A DNA stretch of 64,000 bases from Candidatus Peribacteraceae bacterium (GCA_028703445.1 JAQVMW010000009.1:1-64000), one strand, 5' to 3'; counted from the stretch's first letter, positions 24,065 through 32,753 are shown. Numbers and translations: made by a program. The notes: generated from the sequence alone by a model not told the origin.

Positions 24065-25486
24065 ATGGAGCAACCCCAGTCAACGCGGAAGCATATGCGT
24101 CTCTGCTGCGGCGTCGTCCAGCTTCTTCGCGACCGTACCGGTTGCACGCTCGCCGAGGCGGCGCAGTGTCTGGGGGAACCGGAGGATCGCATCACAGACT
24201 GGCAGATGATTTTGCACGAGAGTAATGCTCCCTTGCCAACATTGGCGGAACTGAACGATTTTTGCCTTTTTTCTCTGGATATTGCGCAGCGCAGGGCTGT
24301 CATGACGCGTCTGAGTAACAGGCCTGCGGTACGGCGGTCGGAGCAATCGCAGAAGGCGCCGCATTCTTCGCACGAACATCATGTCTCGCCGGAGCAACGC
24401 ATGATTTGCGCGATGGCAAATTATCTCCGCGCGCAGTTCGGATTCCTGCAGAAGGATGCTGCCGCGGCGGTCGGCGTTTCGGCGCCGACACTCTCGACGT
24501 TGAACAGAAGGATCGAGGAGGACGGTGGGCAGGGCATCACGCAGGAAGAAGCACTTCGTCTGCTTGTGGAGAGAGTGGGGATCGAGGAGCTCACGAATCT
24601 CGCAGAAACGTCGCCGCGTATCGCACAGATGCGCGGAGAGGAACAGCAGAAACCTCTCCCTCCGCGAAACGAATTCATTCAGTCGGACTGGCGGCGGATC
24701 TGCGCCATGATCGAGGTGTTGCGGGTGCAGTTTCAGTACACGGTATCGCAGGCGGCGGGTATCCTCCGTGTCAATCTTCCGAGCTACTATGCATGGCTGC
24801 GAAAGCTCGGTCAGGACGGAGGTCACGGCATCGCGCCGGAGGAGGCACTTATCCTGCTCGAGAGGAGACTGGGATCGGAGAGGCTCGCACATCTCGCACA
24901 TACCTGTCCCCGCACCGAGCAGAGGATGGCCGCTGCACGGCACGAAGCCGACGTTCATGAACCGTATGACAGGGAAGATGCCGAGTGGCAGATGTTCCTC
25001 GCCGTCGAACTCCTGCTGCATGTCCCTGATGTTGATCAGGTGCTCGCATGCGCCGCGATGCAGATGAGTGAAGCGACGTATGAGCGGTATAGAGAGAGGT
25101 TTCGGGAGAGGGAACAAACGGTGGAGGACCGGCAGCGCGCAGCCGTATTGATCGTTGATCTCTTCGACGGAGAGTTACCGAAAACACAGGAGGAAATCTC
25201 GCAGCGTCTGGAGGAGCTCTATGGGCGAAAACCGGCTAGCCGTTTCTTCCGGAATGTTCTCGAAGCCATCCAGATGGGCGATGGTGAATCATTCGAAGGA
25301 TGCGCATCGGACGACTATGTGCCGACCGATGCGATACCAGGGTGCAGGGAGAAGCAAGAGGTGATACTGGGACGCATCCGGCGCGGCGATCCGTCTGGCT
25401 TCCATCCGGGGGACCGGTGTGCGTACCTGAACGTGAAGCGGGCAGATTTCATCCGAATGGCGATCGAAGAGGGAATGAAGAAATGA
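24065..25486 (+). CDS. Protein with four helix-turn-helix-like repeats, unknown function
   Basis: 473 residues from the ATG at 24065; an earlier ATG at 23996 overlaps the pseudogene fragment and is less likely. Four repeats of about 100 residues start near residues 11, 112, 211 and 306. Repeats 2 and 3 are plainly homologous: ICAMANYLRAQFGFLQKDAA...GITQEEALRLLVERVG and ICAMIEVLRVQFQYTVSQAA...GIAPEEALILLERRLG. Repeats 1 and 4 are diverged (CCGVVQLLRDRTGCTLAEAA; FLAVELLLHVPDVDQVLACA). Each resembles a helix-turn-helix unit, suggesting a multi-site DNA-binding protein. The last ~100 residues (GDPSGFHPGDRCAYLNVKRA) are unlike the repeats. No known family recognised. It sits beside the cysteine-rich gene pair and its fragments. 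Confidence 0.72.
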   Translation: MEQPQSTRKHMRLCCGVVQLLRDRTGCTLAEAAQCLGEPEDRITDWQMILHESNAPLPTLAELNDFCLFSLDIAQRRAVMTRLSNRPAVRRSEQSQKAPHSSHEHHVSPEQRMICAMANYLRAQFGFLQKDAAAAVGVSAPTLSTLNRRIEEDGGQGITQEEALRLLVERVGIEELTNLAETSPRIAQMRGEEQQKPLPPRNEFIQSDWRRICAMIEVLRVQFQYTVSQAAGILRVNLPSYYAWLRKLGQDGGHGIAPEEALILLERRLGSERLAHLAHTCPRTEQRMAAARHEADVHEPYDREDAEWQMFLAVELLLHVPDVDQVLACAAMQMSEATYERYRERFREREQTVEDRQRAAVLIVDLFDGELPKTQEEISQRLEELYGRKPASRFFRNVLEAIQMGDGESFEGCASDDYVPTDAIPGCREKQEVILGRIRRGDPSGFHPGDRCAYLNVKRADFIRMAIEEGMKK

Positions 25487-25491
25487 CTCCC

Positions 25492-25524
25492 TCAATACAC
25501 TTCTTTGAGGTAGCACTCCTCGTC
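25492..25524 (-). pseudogene. Second orphan ECYLKEVY tail
   Basis: Ten codons DEECYLKEVY plus stop, 40 bases beyond the stop of the full gene at 25564. It is followed on its 5' side directly by a CTCAGGG-family palindrome (25525-25555), so the coding homology ends at a repeat boundary. Confidence 0.7.
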
Positions 25525-25555
25525 CATTCGACTTCGCTGCGCTCCGCTCAGGGTG
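25525..25555. repeat. CTCAGGG/TTCGAC palindrome
   Basis: ATTCGACTTCGCTGCGCTCC then GCTCAGGG. It abuts the orphan ECYLKEVY tail on one side and the end of the full cysteine-rich gene on the other. Confidence 0.7.
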
Positions 25556-25563
25556 AAAATTGC

Positions 25564-27246
25564 TCAGTAAACTTCTTTCAGATAGCAATTTTCACAGTAC
25601 ACAATCTCCGGTCGCTCCGGCGCATACGTCGTTTCCATCTGTTTGCCGCACTTCATGCAGGGGCGGGTCCAGAGTTTCCATGGATTTCTCAGTGCCATCC
25701 TCCTCCGATGGCGTTCATTGGGGTGAAGGTGCGGAATGGGCAAGCACATCTGCCGGTAGAACATCAGTTCCTGTTTGACAATTTTGAACGGACGGCCAGT
25801 GGCCTCGCAGGTAATAGCCCAATGCAGGATCTCATCCGGAATATCTTGTATGGAGTCGGAAAGTCGGTTTGCGGGAATCGTCCTCGACACCTGCGGAATC
25901 TTTTCCGGGATGTCGCGCCACGCGTACCCCAGCGCGAGCGCCGCAGATCGTTCCAATGGATAGAATTCCTGTGCCATGGATTCGTTATAGGCGAACGGTG
26001 AGAGTGTATGCGGGAAAAAGAATCCCCATTCCCCGGTGTGTTGCATGTGCTGCGAGAGCTGCGCAGCGTTCCTCTGATACTCCTCTGCCGCATATTGTCG
26101 GTTGAGGATGCAGTACTGCTTGTGCCGAAGGCCGATGCACCCAAAAAGATCATGTGAGGAGTACACCGAGTCACAATAGACGAGTGCACTGTTCGCACTT
26201 CGGCAGTTCACACTGAAGAGAGAGTAATTCGTCGCTTCCGAACATGTGGCGCTTTCAAAATCTCTTTCACATTCCATGGTGACACATGAGCAGTCCATGG
26301 ATGATTTGAGGCCCGTGACTGCTTCGGTGCAATAGGTGCAATCTTCGGAATTGTGTGTATCAAAGCACAGAGAGCAGTTCTTGCAGTTCATAAGATAGTT
26401 TCCCCGGCAATTCTCCACCTGAAAGTTTTGGCTCGCTCGATGAACAGAGGAGAGTTTCAGCTTCCGGAACTGTTCCTGTAGTTTTCGGAGCGTGACTGTG
26501 TTCCCCATTGCCTGCATCTTTGCTTCATACTGTTCTTTGGTGAGTTGTTGATTCAGATAACAATACCTTTTATTGCGCAGATTGCTGCAGAGGAAACAGT
26601 GCTGAACACCGATACAGTCAAAGAGGAACGCGGAAAATGAACAATCCTTGCATAGTTCCGAGAAGAGAAGGTTGTATCCGTTGTAACAATCGATGCACTC
26701 GTAACAGAGCTCGAGTTTCTCGGAATAACTGCAATCCATCGTTTCGCGACTCTCGATCACTTTGCGCGTATGAAGACAACGCTCCGAACGCACGGTCGCA
26801 AAGACGAGATAGCAATCTTTATTGCTGATGGAGATGTTCGTGTATGAGCTGTTCTGGTTGTTGAGCACGTCGATGCCCAGTCGCGGAACGGCGCGCTTTA
26901 ATTCGGCGAACTGATCAAAGAATGGTTTGGAGAAATCGATTGTCTGTGCAAATGATTCAGCGTTCCACCGGTCGGAAAAGAAGCAGTCGGGACAGAACAC
27001 CGTAAAAGGTTTTTCCGGCGCGATCATAGAGATCATGTCTTTCAGACAGAGATCACATCGGCGATGGTAAAGATGCCGTTCGTTGCGGAATGAATAGCGC
27101 AAACGGTCACGACACTCCGGGCACTTTGTCGGTGGAGGGATCAGCTCCTTCTTTCCGTTAAATACCGGTGAGACCAAGTCATAGAAGGCGAAATCATCCT
27201 GCGTGACCTCGAATGCGGAGCCACATTGCTTACAGGAGCGTTGCAT
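25564..27246 (-). CDS. Large cysteine-rich zinc-ribbon protein (CPR family), copy A
   Basis: 560 residues. N-terminal zinc ribbon MQRSCKQCGSAFEV..., a second knuckle CPECRDRLRYSFRNERHLY, a third CDLCLKDMIS, then a long central part with many regularly spaced cysteines and aromatic residues (CYECIDCYNGYNLLFSELC; CFLCSNLRNKRYCYLNQQ) and a final zinc knuckle CMKCGKQMETTYAPERP...CYLKEVY. This pattern matches proteins common in CPR genomes, sometimes mislabelled CaiB/BaiF; no function is established to my knowledge. The many CxxC pairs imply several structural zinc sites. A TATACT in the tail of the upstream gene ends nine bases before this ATG. Confidence 0.8.
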   Translation of the reverse strand: MQRSCKQCGSAFEVTQDDFAFYDLVSPVFNGKKELIPPPTKCPECRDRLRYSFRNERHLYHRRCDLCLKDMISMIAPEKPFTVFCPDCFFSDRWNAESFAQTIDFSKPFFDQFAELKRAVPRLGIDVLNNQNSSYTNISISNKDCYLVFATVRSERCLHTRKVIESRETMDCSYSEKLELCYECIDCYNGYNLLFSELCKDCSFSAFLFDCIGVQHCFLCSNLRNKRYCYLNQQLTKEQYEAKMQAMGNTVTLRKLQEQFRKLKLSSVHRASQNFQVENCRGNYLMNCKNCSLCFDTHNSEDCTYCTEAVTGLKSSMDCSCVTMECERDFESATCSEATNYSLFSVNCRSANSALVYCDSVYSSHDLFGCIGLRHKQYCILNRQYAAEEYQRNAAQLSQHMQHTGEWGFFFPHTLSPFAYNESMAQEFYPLERSAALALGYAWRDIPEKIPQVSRTIPANRLSDSIQDIPDEILHWAITCEATGRPFKIVKQELMFYRQMCLPIPHLHPNERHRRRMALRNPWKLWTRPCMKCGKQMETTYAPERPEIVYCENCYLKEVY

Positions 27247-27253
27247 CGGAGGC

Positions 27254-28936
27254 TCAGTATACCTCCTTCAAATAGCACTCCCGGCAGTAGATTTTTTCCG
27301 GGCGCTTCGGCGCGTAGGTCGTACGGATGTTCTTCCCACACTTGTCGCAGTTTCTCGGCCAGAGCCGGGTGGGAGTTTTGCGCCGGAAGCGGGCAAGATG
27401 CCGGCAGTTGGGGCATTGTCGGGGAAGCGGACAGGGCATCTGCCGGTAGAACGTGAGTTCCTGCGGGGTGATCTTGTAATTCGTGCCGCAGGACGTGCAG
27501 GCGAGCACTTCACCCACAATCGTTTCAGGCACATTCGCGATGTCATCCGCGATCTGTTTCCACTGAATCGTTTCCTTGCTGGTCGTGTACGGGAGCGCAT
27601 CAGACCATCGCCAACCGTGTGATTGCACTTCTTCCTGCGTGAGTGGGAAGTACTCGCTCGCCGCGGATTCGTTGTAGGCGAAGGGTGATAAGTGGACGGG
27701 GAGAAGTTCCCCCCAGGTACCATCCTTACGCAGGGAATCGATGATTGCGGCCGCAAGCCTTTCATACTCCTCTTTCGTATATTGCTTGTTGAGGATGCAG
27801 TACTTATTTCGGTGCATCGAGATGCATCCGAGGAGATGTTCGCTGCTGTGACAGTTATCCGAGAGAAGGATGTTCTTGCTCTTCCAGCACCAAATAGAGA
27901 AGTGGGTCATGTACGAATCATCGGGAGTCACGCAATCACAGCACCACTGCGCGCCGCCCGTATTGATGATGTCGTAGCAGTAGAGCGGGCGATCCGATCG
28001 GTCAATGAACTTGCTATACTCGCTACTGAACACGCTGTAGCCGAGTACTGCTTTGCAGTTGAAGAGGTTGTTCCCTTCGCAATCCTCGCAATTTTGCAGG
28101 TTTGCGAAGAGGCGGGGGAACCGCAGAATCCACGCATCGAACTTCTGACGCGTGTCCTGTACCGAGGAGTACGAACCCAAATCGAATGCCTGCATCTTGG
28201 CGCGATACGACTCTTCCGAATACTGTTCATTGAAGATGCAGAATCGTTTCTGCCTGAGCCCGAAACAGGCGAAACAATCCGAGCACCCCTTAAGGTCGAA
28301 TCCAAAGAAGCAGTCGAAGCAGTTCTCGCAACTCTGCAGATAGGCGCAGTGATAGAGATGCTGGGAATCCAGCGACTCGTAGACCAGTTCCGAACGGACA
28401 CTGACGGTATTGCAGTCGACGACGTTCTTCGATTGATTGACGTTCAATGAGTAATGGCAGTCCTGGTCGTACCAGCTCCCGACCAGGCGGTAACAATTCT
28501 TGCAGCGCGAAATATCGTAAGAATATTCGCTATTCTCACTCTCAATGCCGTTGTCGTTCTGGATTGCCAGTTTCGGAACAGCGCGGTGGAGTGCAGCCCA
28601 CTGATCGAGAAAAGGTTTGCCTGGATCGTACTGGATTCCGCAATCTGACGGCTTCCATCGGTCCCCCCACCAGCACTGAATGCAGTAGACAGGGAACGGA
28701 ACCGAAGCCGGATAGACCGAGATGATATGTTTCCTGCAGAGGTCGCACTCCCGGCCATACAGATTCCTCTCATTGCGCCATGCGAGCCGACGCTGTTGTC
28801 GGCATTGGGGACACAACGTAGGGGAAGAGATCGTTTCTTTCTTTCCTGTGAAGACAGGCGAGATTTTGTCATAGAAATCCAGATCATCCTGCGTGACCTC
28901 GAATGCGGAGCCACACTGCTTACAGGAGCGTTGCAC
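27254..28936 (-). CDS. Large cysteine-rich zinc-ribbon protein (CPR family), copy B
   Basis: 560 residues, the same length and architecture as copy A, starting at a GTG (28936). Ends match closely (MQRSCKQCGSAFEVTQDD; ECYLKEVY), while the middle is much more diverged (for example CRKHIISVYPASVPFPVYC versus CLKDMISMIAPEKPFTVFC). The first ~50 bases are almost identical to copy A, which suggests gene conversion of the 5' end. Only 7 bases separate it from copy A, so the two form an operon or at least a tandem pair. A 28-bp palindrome stands just upstream of the start. Confidence 0.8.
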   Translation of the reverse strand: MQRSCKQCGSAFEVTQDDLDFYDKISPVFTGKKETISSPTLCPQCRQQRRLAWRNERNLYGRECDLCRKHIISVYPASVPFPVYCIQCWWGDRWKPSDCGIQYDPGKPFLDQWAALHRAVPKLAIQNDNGIESENSEYSYDISRCKNCYRLVGSWYDQDCHYSLNVNQSKNVVDCNTVSVRSELVYESLDSQHLYHCAYLQSCENCFDCFFGFDLKGCSDCFACFGLRQKRFCIFNEQYSEESYRAKMQAFDLGSYSSVQDTRQKFDAWILRFPRLFANLQNCEDCEGNNLFNCKAVLGYSVFSSEYSKFIDRSDRPLYCYDIINTGGAQWCCDCVTPDDSYMTHFSIWCWKSKNILLSDNCHSSEHLLGCISMHRNKYCILNKQYTKEEYERLAAAIIDSLRKDGTWGELLPVHLSPFAYNESAASEYFPLTQEEVQSHGWRWSDALPYTTSKETIQWKQIADDIANVPETIVGEVLACTSCGTNYKITPQELTFYRQMPCPLPRQCPNCRHLARFRRKTPTRLWPRNCDKCGKNIRTTYAPKRPEKIYCRECYLKEVY

Positions 28937-28945
28937 CTGTATACC

Positions 28946-28973
28946 GTAGCGGAAGATCGCGATCTTCCGCTAC
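28946..28973. repeat. 28-bp perfect palindrome, copy 2
   Basis: GTAGCGGAAGATCG and its reverse complement, identical to the core of 16477-16508. It lies between the cysteine-rich gene copy B and a promoter for the coiled-coil gene. Confidence 0.85.
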
Positions 28974-29123
28974 AGAGGCGGTTCTGCTCCTGTATGGAAC
29001 GTCTTTTTCCTTTCCCTGAAGCGCAAAAGTCCATGCTTCTTTTTTTGGTTTGCACCGGACGGTTTGAGCGGGCAAAACCCATGCTACACTGACGCTCCCA
29101 TGTTTCGATTCTGCTCAGCATAA

Positions 29124-29429
29124 ATGGCCAACCGCCCCAAAGCCACCGGCGTGACGAATGCTGTTCTGTTGCAGCACATACAGGGCATGCGGTATTCCTT
29201 GGAGACACGGTTGGATGGTCTGGAGAAGCGCATGGGCGGCACGGAGACACGCATGGGCGGCACGGAGACACGCATCGGCGGACTGGAGCGGCGCGTGACA
29301 GAAGGTTTTGCTGATATGCATGCCCGATTCAAGCGTGTCGATGATTCCCTTCAACGCCTCTACGTGCACCGCGTGAATATGCTTGGGCGTATCGAGCGGC
29401 TGGAGGAAACGGTGGGGATCTCTTCGTGA
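29124..29429 (+). CDS. Small coiled-coil protein with duplicated heptads
   Basis: 101 residues: MANRPKATGVTNAVLLQHIQ, then LETRLDGLEKRMGGTETRMG GTETRIGGLERRV, then VDDSLQRLYVHRVNMLGRIE. The middle consists of near-identical 21-base units, each coding one heptad (RMGGTET), so the coiled coil has grown by slippage in steps of one heptad. Upstream TACACT (about 29085-29090) predicts a transcript that would begin with a seven-codon frame (MFRFCSA) whose TAA directly abuts this ATG. The stop lies inside a dispersed repeat. Function unknown; such short coiled coils are often structural partners. Confidence 0.65.
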   Translation: MANRPKATGVTNAVLLQHIQGMRYSLETRLDGLEKRMGGTETRMGGTETRIGGLERRVTEGFADMHARFKRVDDSLQRLYVHRVNMLGRIERLEETVGISS

Positions 29430-29578
29430 AGGGACAACCTGCGGTTTTCCCCTCACGGACACCTCTTTCCCTCATAGGGGCGGCTCCAGCGTGGGAACCC
29501 GCGCCCTTCGACGGCGCTCAGGGCGGTCTGAGCCTGTCGAAGACCGAGACCCACGCTTCGCCGCGAATTATTTCTTCA
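29426..29578. repeat. Composite dispersed repeat, copy 2
   Basis: Palindrome GTGAAGGGACAACCTGCGG... (29426-29456), TTTCCCTCATAGGGGCGGCT, GCGTGGGAACCCGC, an inserted CTCAGGG-family unit (CCCTTCGACGGCGCTCAGGG, 29504-29523) and the end CACGCTTCGCCGCGAATTAT. Thus one dispersed element carries another. Confidence 0.72.
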
Positions 29579-30895
29579 TTATTTCAGCTTTTCGATTCTT
29601 TCTTTGGCACTCAAAAGATACGGATCGATTTCGAGTGCCTTCGTGAGGGCGGTGTGGGCTTCTTCCTTCTTGCCGGCCTCGACGTATGCCCACCCGAGCA
29701 GATCGAAGGCTCTCGCATTTCCGGAAAGCCTCTGCGTGGCCAGAGTCGCCAGGGCGATTGCCTCGTCGTTGCGTTTGAGCGCGACGGCCGTCGAGACGGC
29801 TCCGTCGAATGCCTCAATACTGGCATCCGGCTCCTCCACGAGCGCCTTGTACTGGCCGAGCGCGGCTGCGGCATCACCTTTCTTCAGGGCTTCGGCCGCG
29901 ATGAGCCGACGGATCTCGCTCTTGGGGGTGAAGCCGTTCTGCAGCGCGTACTCGAAGAAGGTGATGGCGTTCTCGTGCTGATTAAGGGTGGCGTGGGCGC
30001 GGGCGAGGAAGTACTGGATCTCGGGTTTTTCGGGATTCAGGTTGTAGGCGCGCTCGAGTGAGGTGAGAGCCTGCTGTGGACGCTCGGTGGTGAGTTCGCA
30101 GTAGCCCTGCACAATCCACGCGTCGCGGTAGTCCTCTTTTTCCTTGGTCACCTGCGCGAGGAGCGGAAGAGCCAGCTCGCACTCCTGCACCTGGGCGAGA
30201 GAACGCGAGAGCAGGGTGATCAAGTGGAGGTCGCTGCTCTCGGGGAAGAGCGCGAATTCCTCATATGCGGCGATGAGCGTACGCGCGTTCGTCCGGAGCG
30301 TCGGTTCCCATTCCGTGGTCACCGTCGTGAGTTCCTGCTGCGCGACTACGTGGTTCCCCTCAATGATGCTGAGCAGAGCGAGAGCGTAGTGTTTCTGGGG
30401 GGAATCCGTCGCGTCGTCCAGGCGCTTGCGGGCAGTTCCGAGTTCACCGGTGCGCAAGAGCAGGATGTTCTCGATGAGGGTGACATCTTCCGCACGCGCG
30501 CCTGCGGCTTTCATCTTGCGGATAGTTTCCTGCAGGCCGCCCATGTCGCGGCGCTGAAGCTCTGCAAGCGCGAGTTTGCGCAACGCCGGCAGACCACCAT
30601 CCATCGCTACAGCCTGCTCGTAGGACACGGCTGCATCGGCCCATTCGCCGCGCACGGCGTAGAGATCGCCTTCCCGCAAATGCAGGAGCGCGAGATCACG
30701 TGAATCGGCGGGGCTGAGCGCGGTTTCGATACCGCCGGATCCCGTCAGGCTGTCTGATTGCGTTCCCGGTTCTGCGGTGCGTCGAATGACCGAGTGCGAA
30801 GCGGCGGTGAGCTGCCACCAGAGGAACGCAAGCAGGAGGGCAGTGCACAGGAGTGCGAAGAGAACGGGAATGAGGATGCGAGCAGGGATCTTCAT
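29579..30895 (-). CDS. Membrane-anchored TPR-repeat protein
   Basis: 438 residues. N-terminal anchor RILIPVLFALLCTALLLAFL, a short linker, then tetratricopeptide repeats across most of the rest: LREGDLYAVRGEWADAAVSY, VQGYCELTTERPQQALTSLE, YFLARAHATLNQHENAITFF, LLGWAYVEAGKKEEAHTALT. TPR arrays bind partner proteins; here it would act outside the membrane as a scaffold. No enzymatic domain. A TATCGT ends eight bases before the ATG. Confidence 0.85.
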   Translation of the reverse strand: MKIPARILIPVLFALLCTALLLAFLWWQLTAASHSVIRRTAEPGTQSDSLTGSGGIETALSPADSRDLALLHLREGDLYAVRGEWADAAVSYEQAVAMDGGLPALRKLALAELQRRDMGGLQETIRKMKAAGARAEDVTLIENILLLRTGELGTARKRLDDATDSPQKHYALALLSIIEGNHVVAQQELTTVTTEWEPTLRTNARTLIAAYEEFALFPESSDLHLITLLSRSLAQVQECELALPLLAQVTKEKEDYRDAWIVQGYCELTTERPQQALTSLERAYNLNPEKPEIQYFLARAHATLNQHENAITFFEYALQNGFTPKSEIRRLIAAEALKKGDAAAALGQYKALVEEPDASIEAFDGAVSTAVALKRNDEAIALATLATQRLSGNARAFDLLGWAYVEAGKKEEAHTALTKALEIDPYLLSAKERIEKLK

Positions 30896-30925
30896 CGAAG
30901 CGAACGATACAGGTGAACGCGCGAA

Positions 30926-31016
30926 GGTTCTAGAGGTTGTAGAGGTTAGAGAGGCCTGAAAGGTTATGGAAAAACACCTCTCAGGCTTTCCTAACTTCTC
31001 AAACTTCTACAACCTC
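30926..31016. repeat. AGAGGTT-word hairpin
   Basis: TTCTAGAGGTTGTAGAGGTT AGAGAGGCCTGAAAGG on one arm, then CCTCTCAGGCTTTCC and CTTCTACAACCTCTCACAG on the other. The arms are reverse complements, giving a long imperfect stem between two minus-strand genes; a likely terminator of 31017-31616. Confidence 0.65.
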
Positions 31017-31616
31017 TCACAGAGGTTTCAACTCGCCATCCTCGCTCTGCGCGCGGCTGACTGTGACACGCGCGGCTGCCTCCGAGAAGTGTTTGGGGAT
31101 CACGGCTTCCACGGCGCCCCACCGTGCTTCTCCCTCTTCGGGAAGCAGGATGGTCACCTGATCGCCCACTTCCGCGCGGTAGAACGTCACCGAGGCCAAG
31201 AGCACGCGAAACGCCTTGCCCTCCGCGAGCACTTTGTACTGGCCGTCCTCCTGGATGAGCACGCCGACGATTGTCCGGCGCTTGACCGGCGCGATCTGTT
31301 TGTAGATGAACTTGCCTTCATCGGTGATGGTGAGCTTCATGCCGTCGCCCTCCACGAGTTTGCTCTTCGAGGCGTAGTTCGCCGGCACGGGATAGGTGTT
31401 GCCTTCGCTATCCACCATGTTCTGTCCGTCGAAGCTGCCCTCCACCACTTTGCCGCTCACAGATCCGCCACCCATGGAACCGGCGCGCGTCATGTGGCGC
31501 TCCCGGTCAGTATCGGAAATTCCTGTCATCGTGCGCAGCAGTGCATTGGCGGTCTTGAGGGAGGACGCCGCACTTTCGATAAGTTCCTGAATTTGGAGGA
31601 GCTGATCATCGGGCAT
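31017..31616 (-). CDS. Conserved CPR-type hypothetical protein, 199 aa
   Basis: N-terminal helical segment (LLQIQELIESAASSLKTANA), then a beta-rich domain with the stretch VVEGSFDGQNMVDSEGNTYP, VPANYASKSKLVEGDGMKLT, FIYKQIAPVKRRTIVGVL, RAEVGDQVTILLPEEGEARW. I recall very similar sequences in other CPR genomes, where they are annotated only as hypothetical. No membrane span or signal. The VPANYASKSKLVEGD motif is a good search handle. Confidence 0.72.
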   Translation of the reverse strand: MPDDQLLQIQELIESAASSLKTANALLRTMTGISDTDRERHMTRAGSMGGGSVSGKVVEGSFDGQNMVDSEGNTYPVPANYASKSKLVEGDGMKLTITDEGKFIYKQIAPVKRRTIVGVLIQEDGQYKVLAEGKAFRVLLASVTFYRAEVGDQVTILLPEEGEARWGAVEAVIPKHFSEAAARVTVSRAQSEDGELKPL

Positions 31617-31619
31617 GGG

Positions 31620-31721
31620 AGTGTGTGGGAGGCTTGGAAAGTAAGGTAGGTATTGAAGGTAAGAAAGGTAAGGGAAGTAAGGTAGGTATTGAAGGTAAGG
31701 AAGGTAGGTATGAAGGTGAAG
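31620..31721. repeat. GTAAGGTAGGT-word cluster
   Basis: Runs such as AAGTAAGGTAGGTATTGAAG and GGTAAGAAAGGTAAGGGAAG, with the word GGTAGGTATTGAAGGTAAG occurring twice (31644 and 31682). It lies between two minus-strand genes and is built like the other word clusters but from different words and without an inverted arm. Confidence 0.6.
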
Positions 31722-32753
31722 TCAGAGGGGATTGTCGGTGACAGAGAGAGTGGAGGATTCGAGGCGGCTCTGCATGAGAGTTTCTGTCAGGAGTCCCGCC
31801 TGCGCACCGAATGCGCCCACCACACTGGCCGCGTTTAGCGTACCCGCCTTCAATGCGGTTGGGAAGGGAAATCCCTTCAAAAGAGCCCATGTGACGCCGG
31901 TGCCGAATGCGTCTCCTGCGCCTGTGGTATCCATCACTTCTACGGTGTCGTCACAGGGGCACTGGTATCGTTTCATGCCGTCGGTAGCGGTGACGCCTCT
32001 GCGCCCATCCGTCACACAGATCAGCTTGGCGCCGCTCTTGAGGAGTTTTCGGATGGCATCATCGGGCGAACTCGTGTGCGTGAATTCCAGTGCCTCCTCC
32101 AGATTGAGCAGCAGCAGATCGGCGAAGGGGAGCAGGCGGCTGTTCATCTTGGCCCCGATGCCCGCGGCAATCTGGCGTCCGCCCGGATTCCAGGTGAGAC
32201 GGGGGCGTTCTTGCGAGAGAATTTCGACGATGTCTTCCTGGATGTCATGCGAGGATTCCTGAATGTGGTTCAGGTACACCCAGTCCATCTGTCGCATGAC
32301 TTCCCGGTCGAAATTGGACTTGTGGAGGTGCGCGTTCGCGCCGGGTGTGTAGAGGATTACGCGTTCTCCTTTGCTGGCGGAGAGGATGATCGAGAAACTC
32401 GACATTTCGTGTTCCACGATCAGGGCGTACTGCGTGTTCACTCCCTCCTTCTGCAGGTTTCGGAGCAGGCGCTCCCCCCACAGATCGGAGCCGATCACGC
32501 CCTCGAAGAGCGCGGAACATCCCAGGCGTGCAAGCCCGACACTGGTGTTCGATGCGCCGCCTCCGCAGGTCTCGATCACTTCATCCACGTGCACCTTCTC
32601 GCCGAGCGGGAGGGCGAACATGGCTTTTCCACTTTCCTTCCAGAGAGAATCCTGCCGTATGCGCACGAACAAATCATAGGTTGCCCCCCCGATGGACATC
32701 GTTCTCGAACGATTGGTTGCCCGGTGTATGGAGGGGTGTTCCTTGGGGGACAT
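31722..32753 (-). CDS. PfkB-family sugar/nucleoside kinase
   Basis: 343 residues of the ribokinase fold. N-terminal MSIGGATYDLFVRI, substrate-side GGGASNTSVGLARLGCSALF, and the C-terminal PfkB signature with the catalytic aspartate: DTTGAGDAFGTGVTWALLKG. The family phosphorylates ribose, fructose derivatives, adenosine and similar; the substrate is not predictable here. Length normal. Start at 32753 is favoured by a TATAAC nine bases upstream; an internal ATG at 32699 (MSIGGAT) is an alternative. Confidence 0.9.
   Translation of the reverse strand: MSPKEHPSIHRATNRSRTMSIGGATYDLFVRIRQDSLWKESGKAMFALPLGEKVHVDEVIETCGGGASNTSVGLARLGCSALFEGVIGSDLWGERLLRNLQKEGVNTQYALIVEHEMSSFSIILSASKGERVILYTPGANAHLHKSNFDREVMRQMDWVYLNHIQESSHDIQEDIVEILSQERPRLTWNPGGRQIAAGIGAKMNSRLLPFADLLLLNLEEALEFTHTSSPDDAIRKLLKSGAKLICVTDGRRGVTATDGMKRYQCPCDDTVEVMDTTGAGDAFGTGVTWALLKGFPFPTALKAGTLNAASVVGAFGAQAGLLTETLMQSRLESSTLSVTDNPL

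Noticed and set aside
25564-28936. CaiB/BaiF CoA-transferase annotation for the cysteine-rich proteins
   Set aside because: The label is attached to such proteins in databases, but the sequence is a series of zinc knuckles with no CoA-transferase motif.
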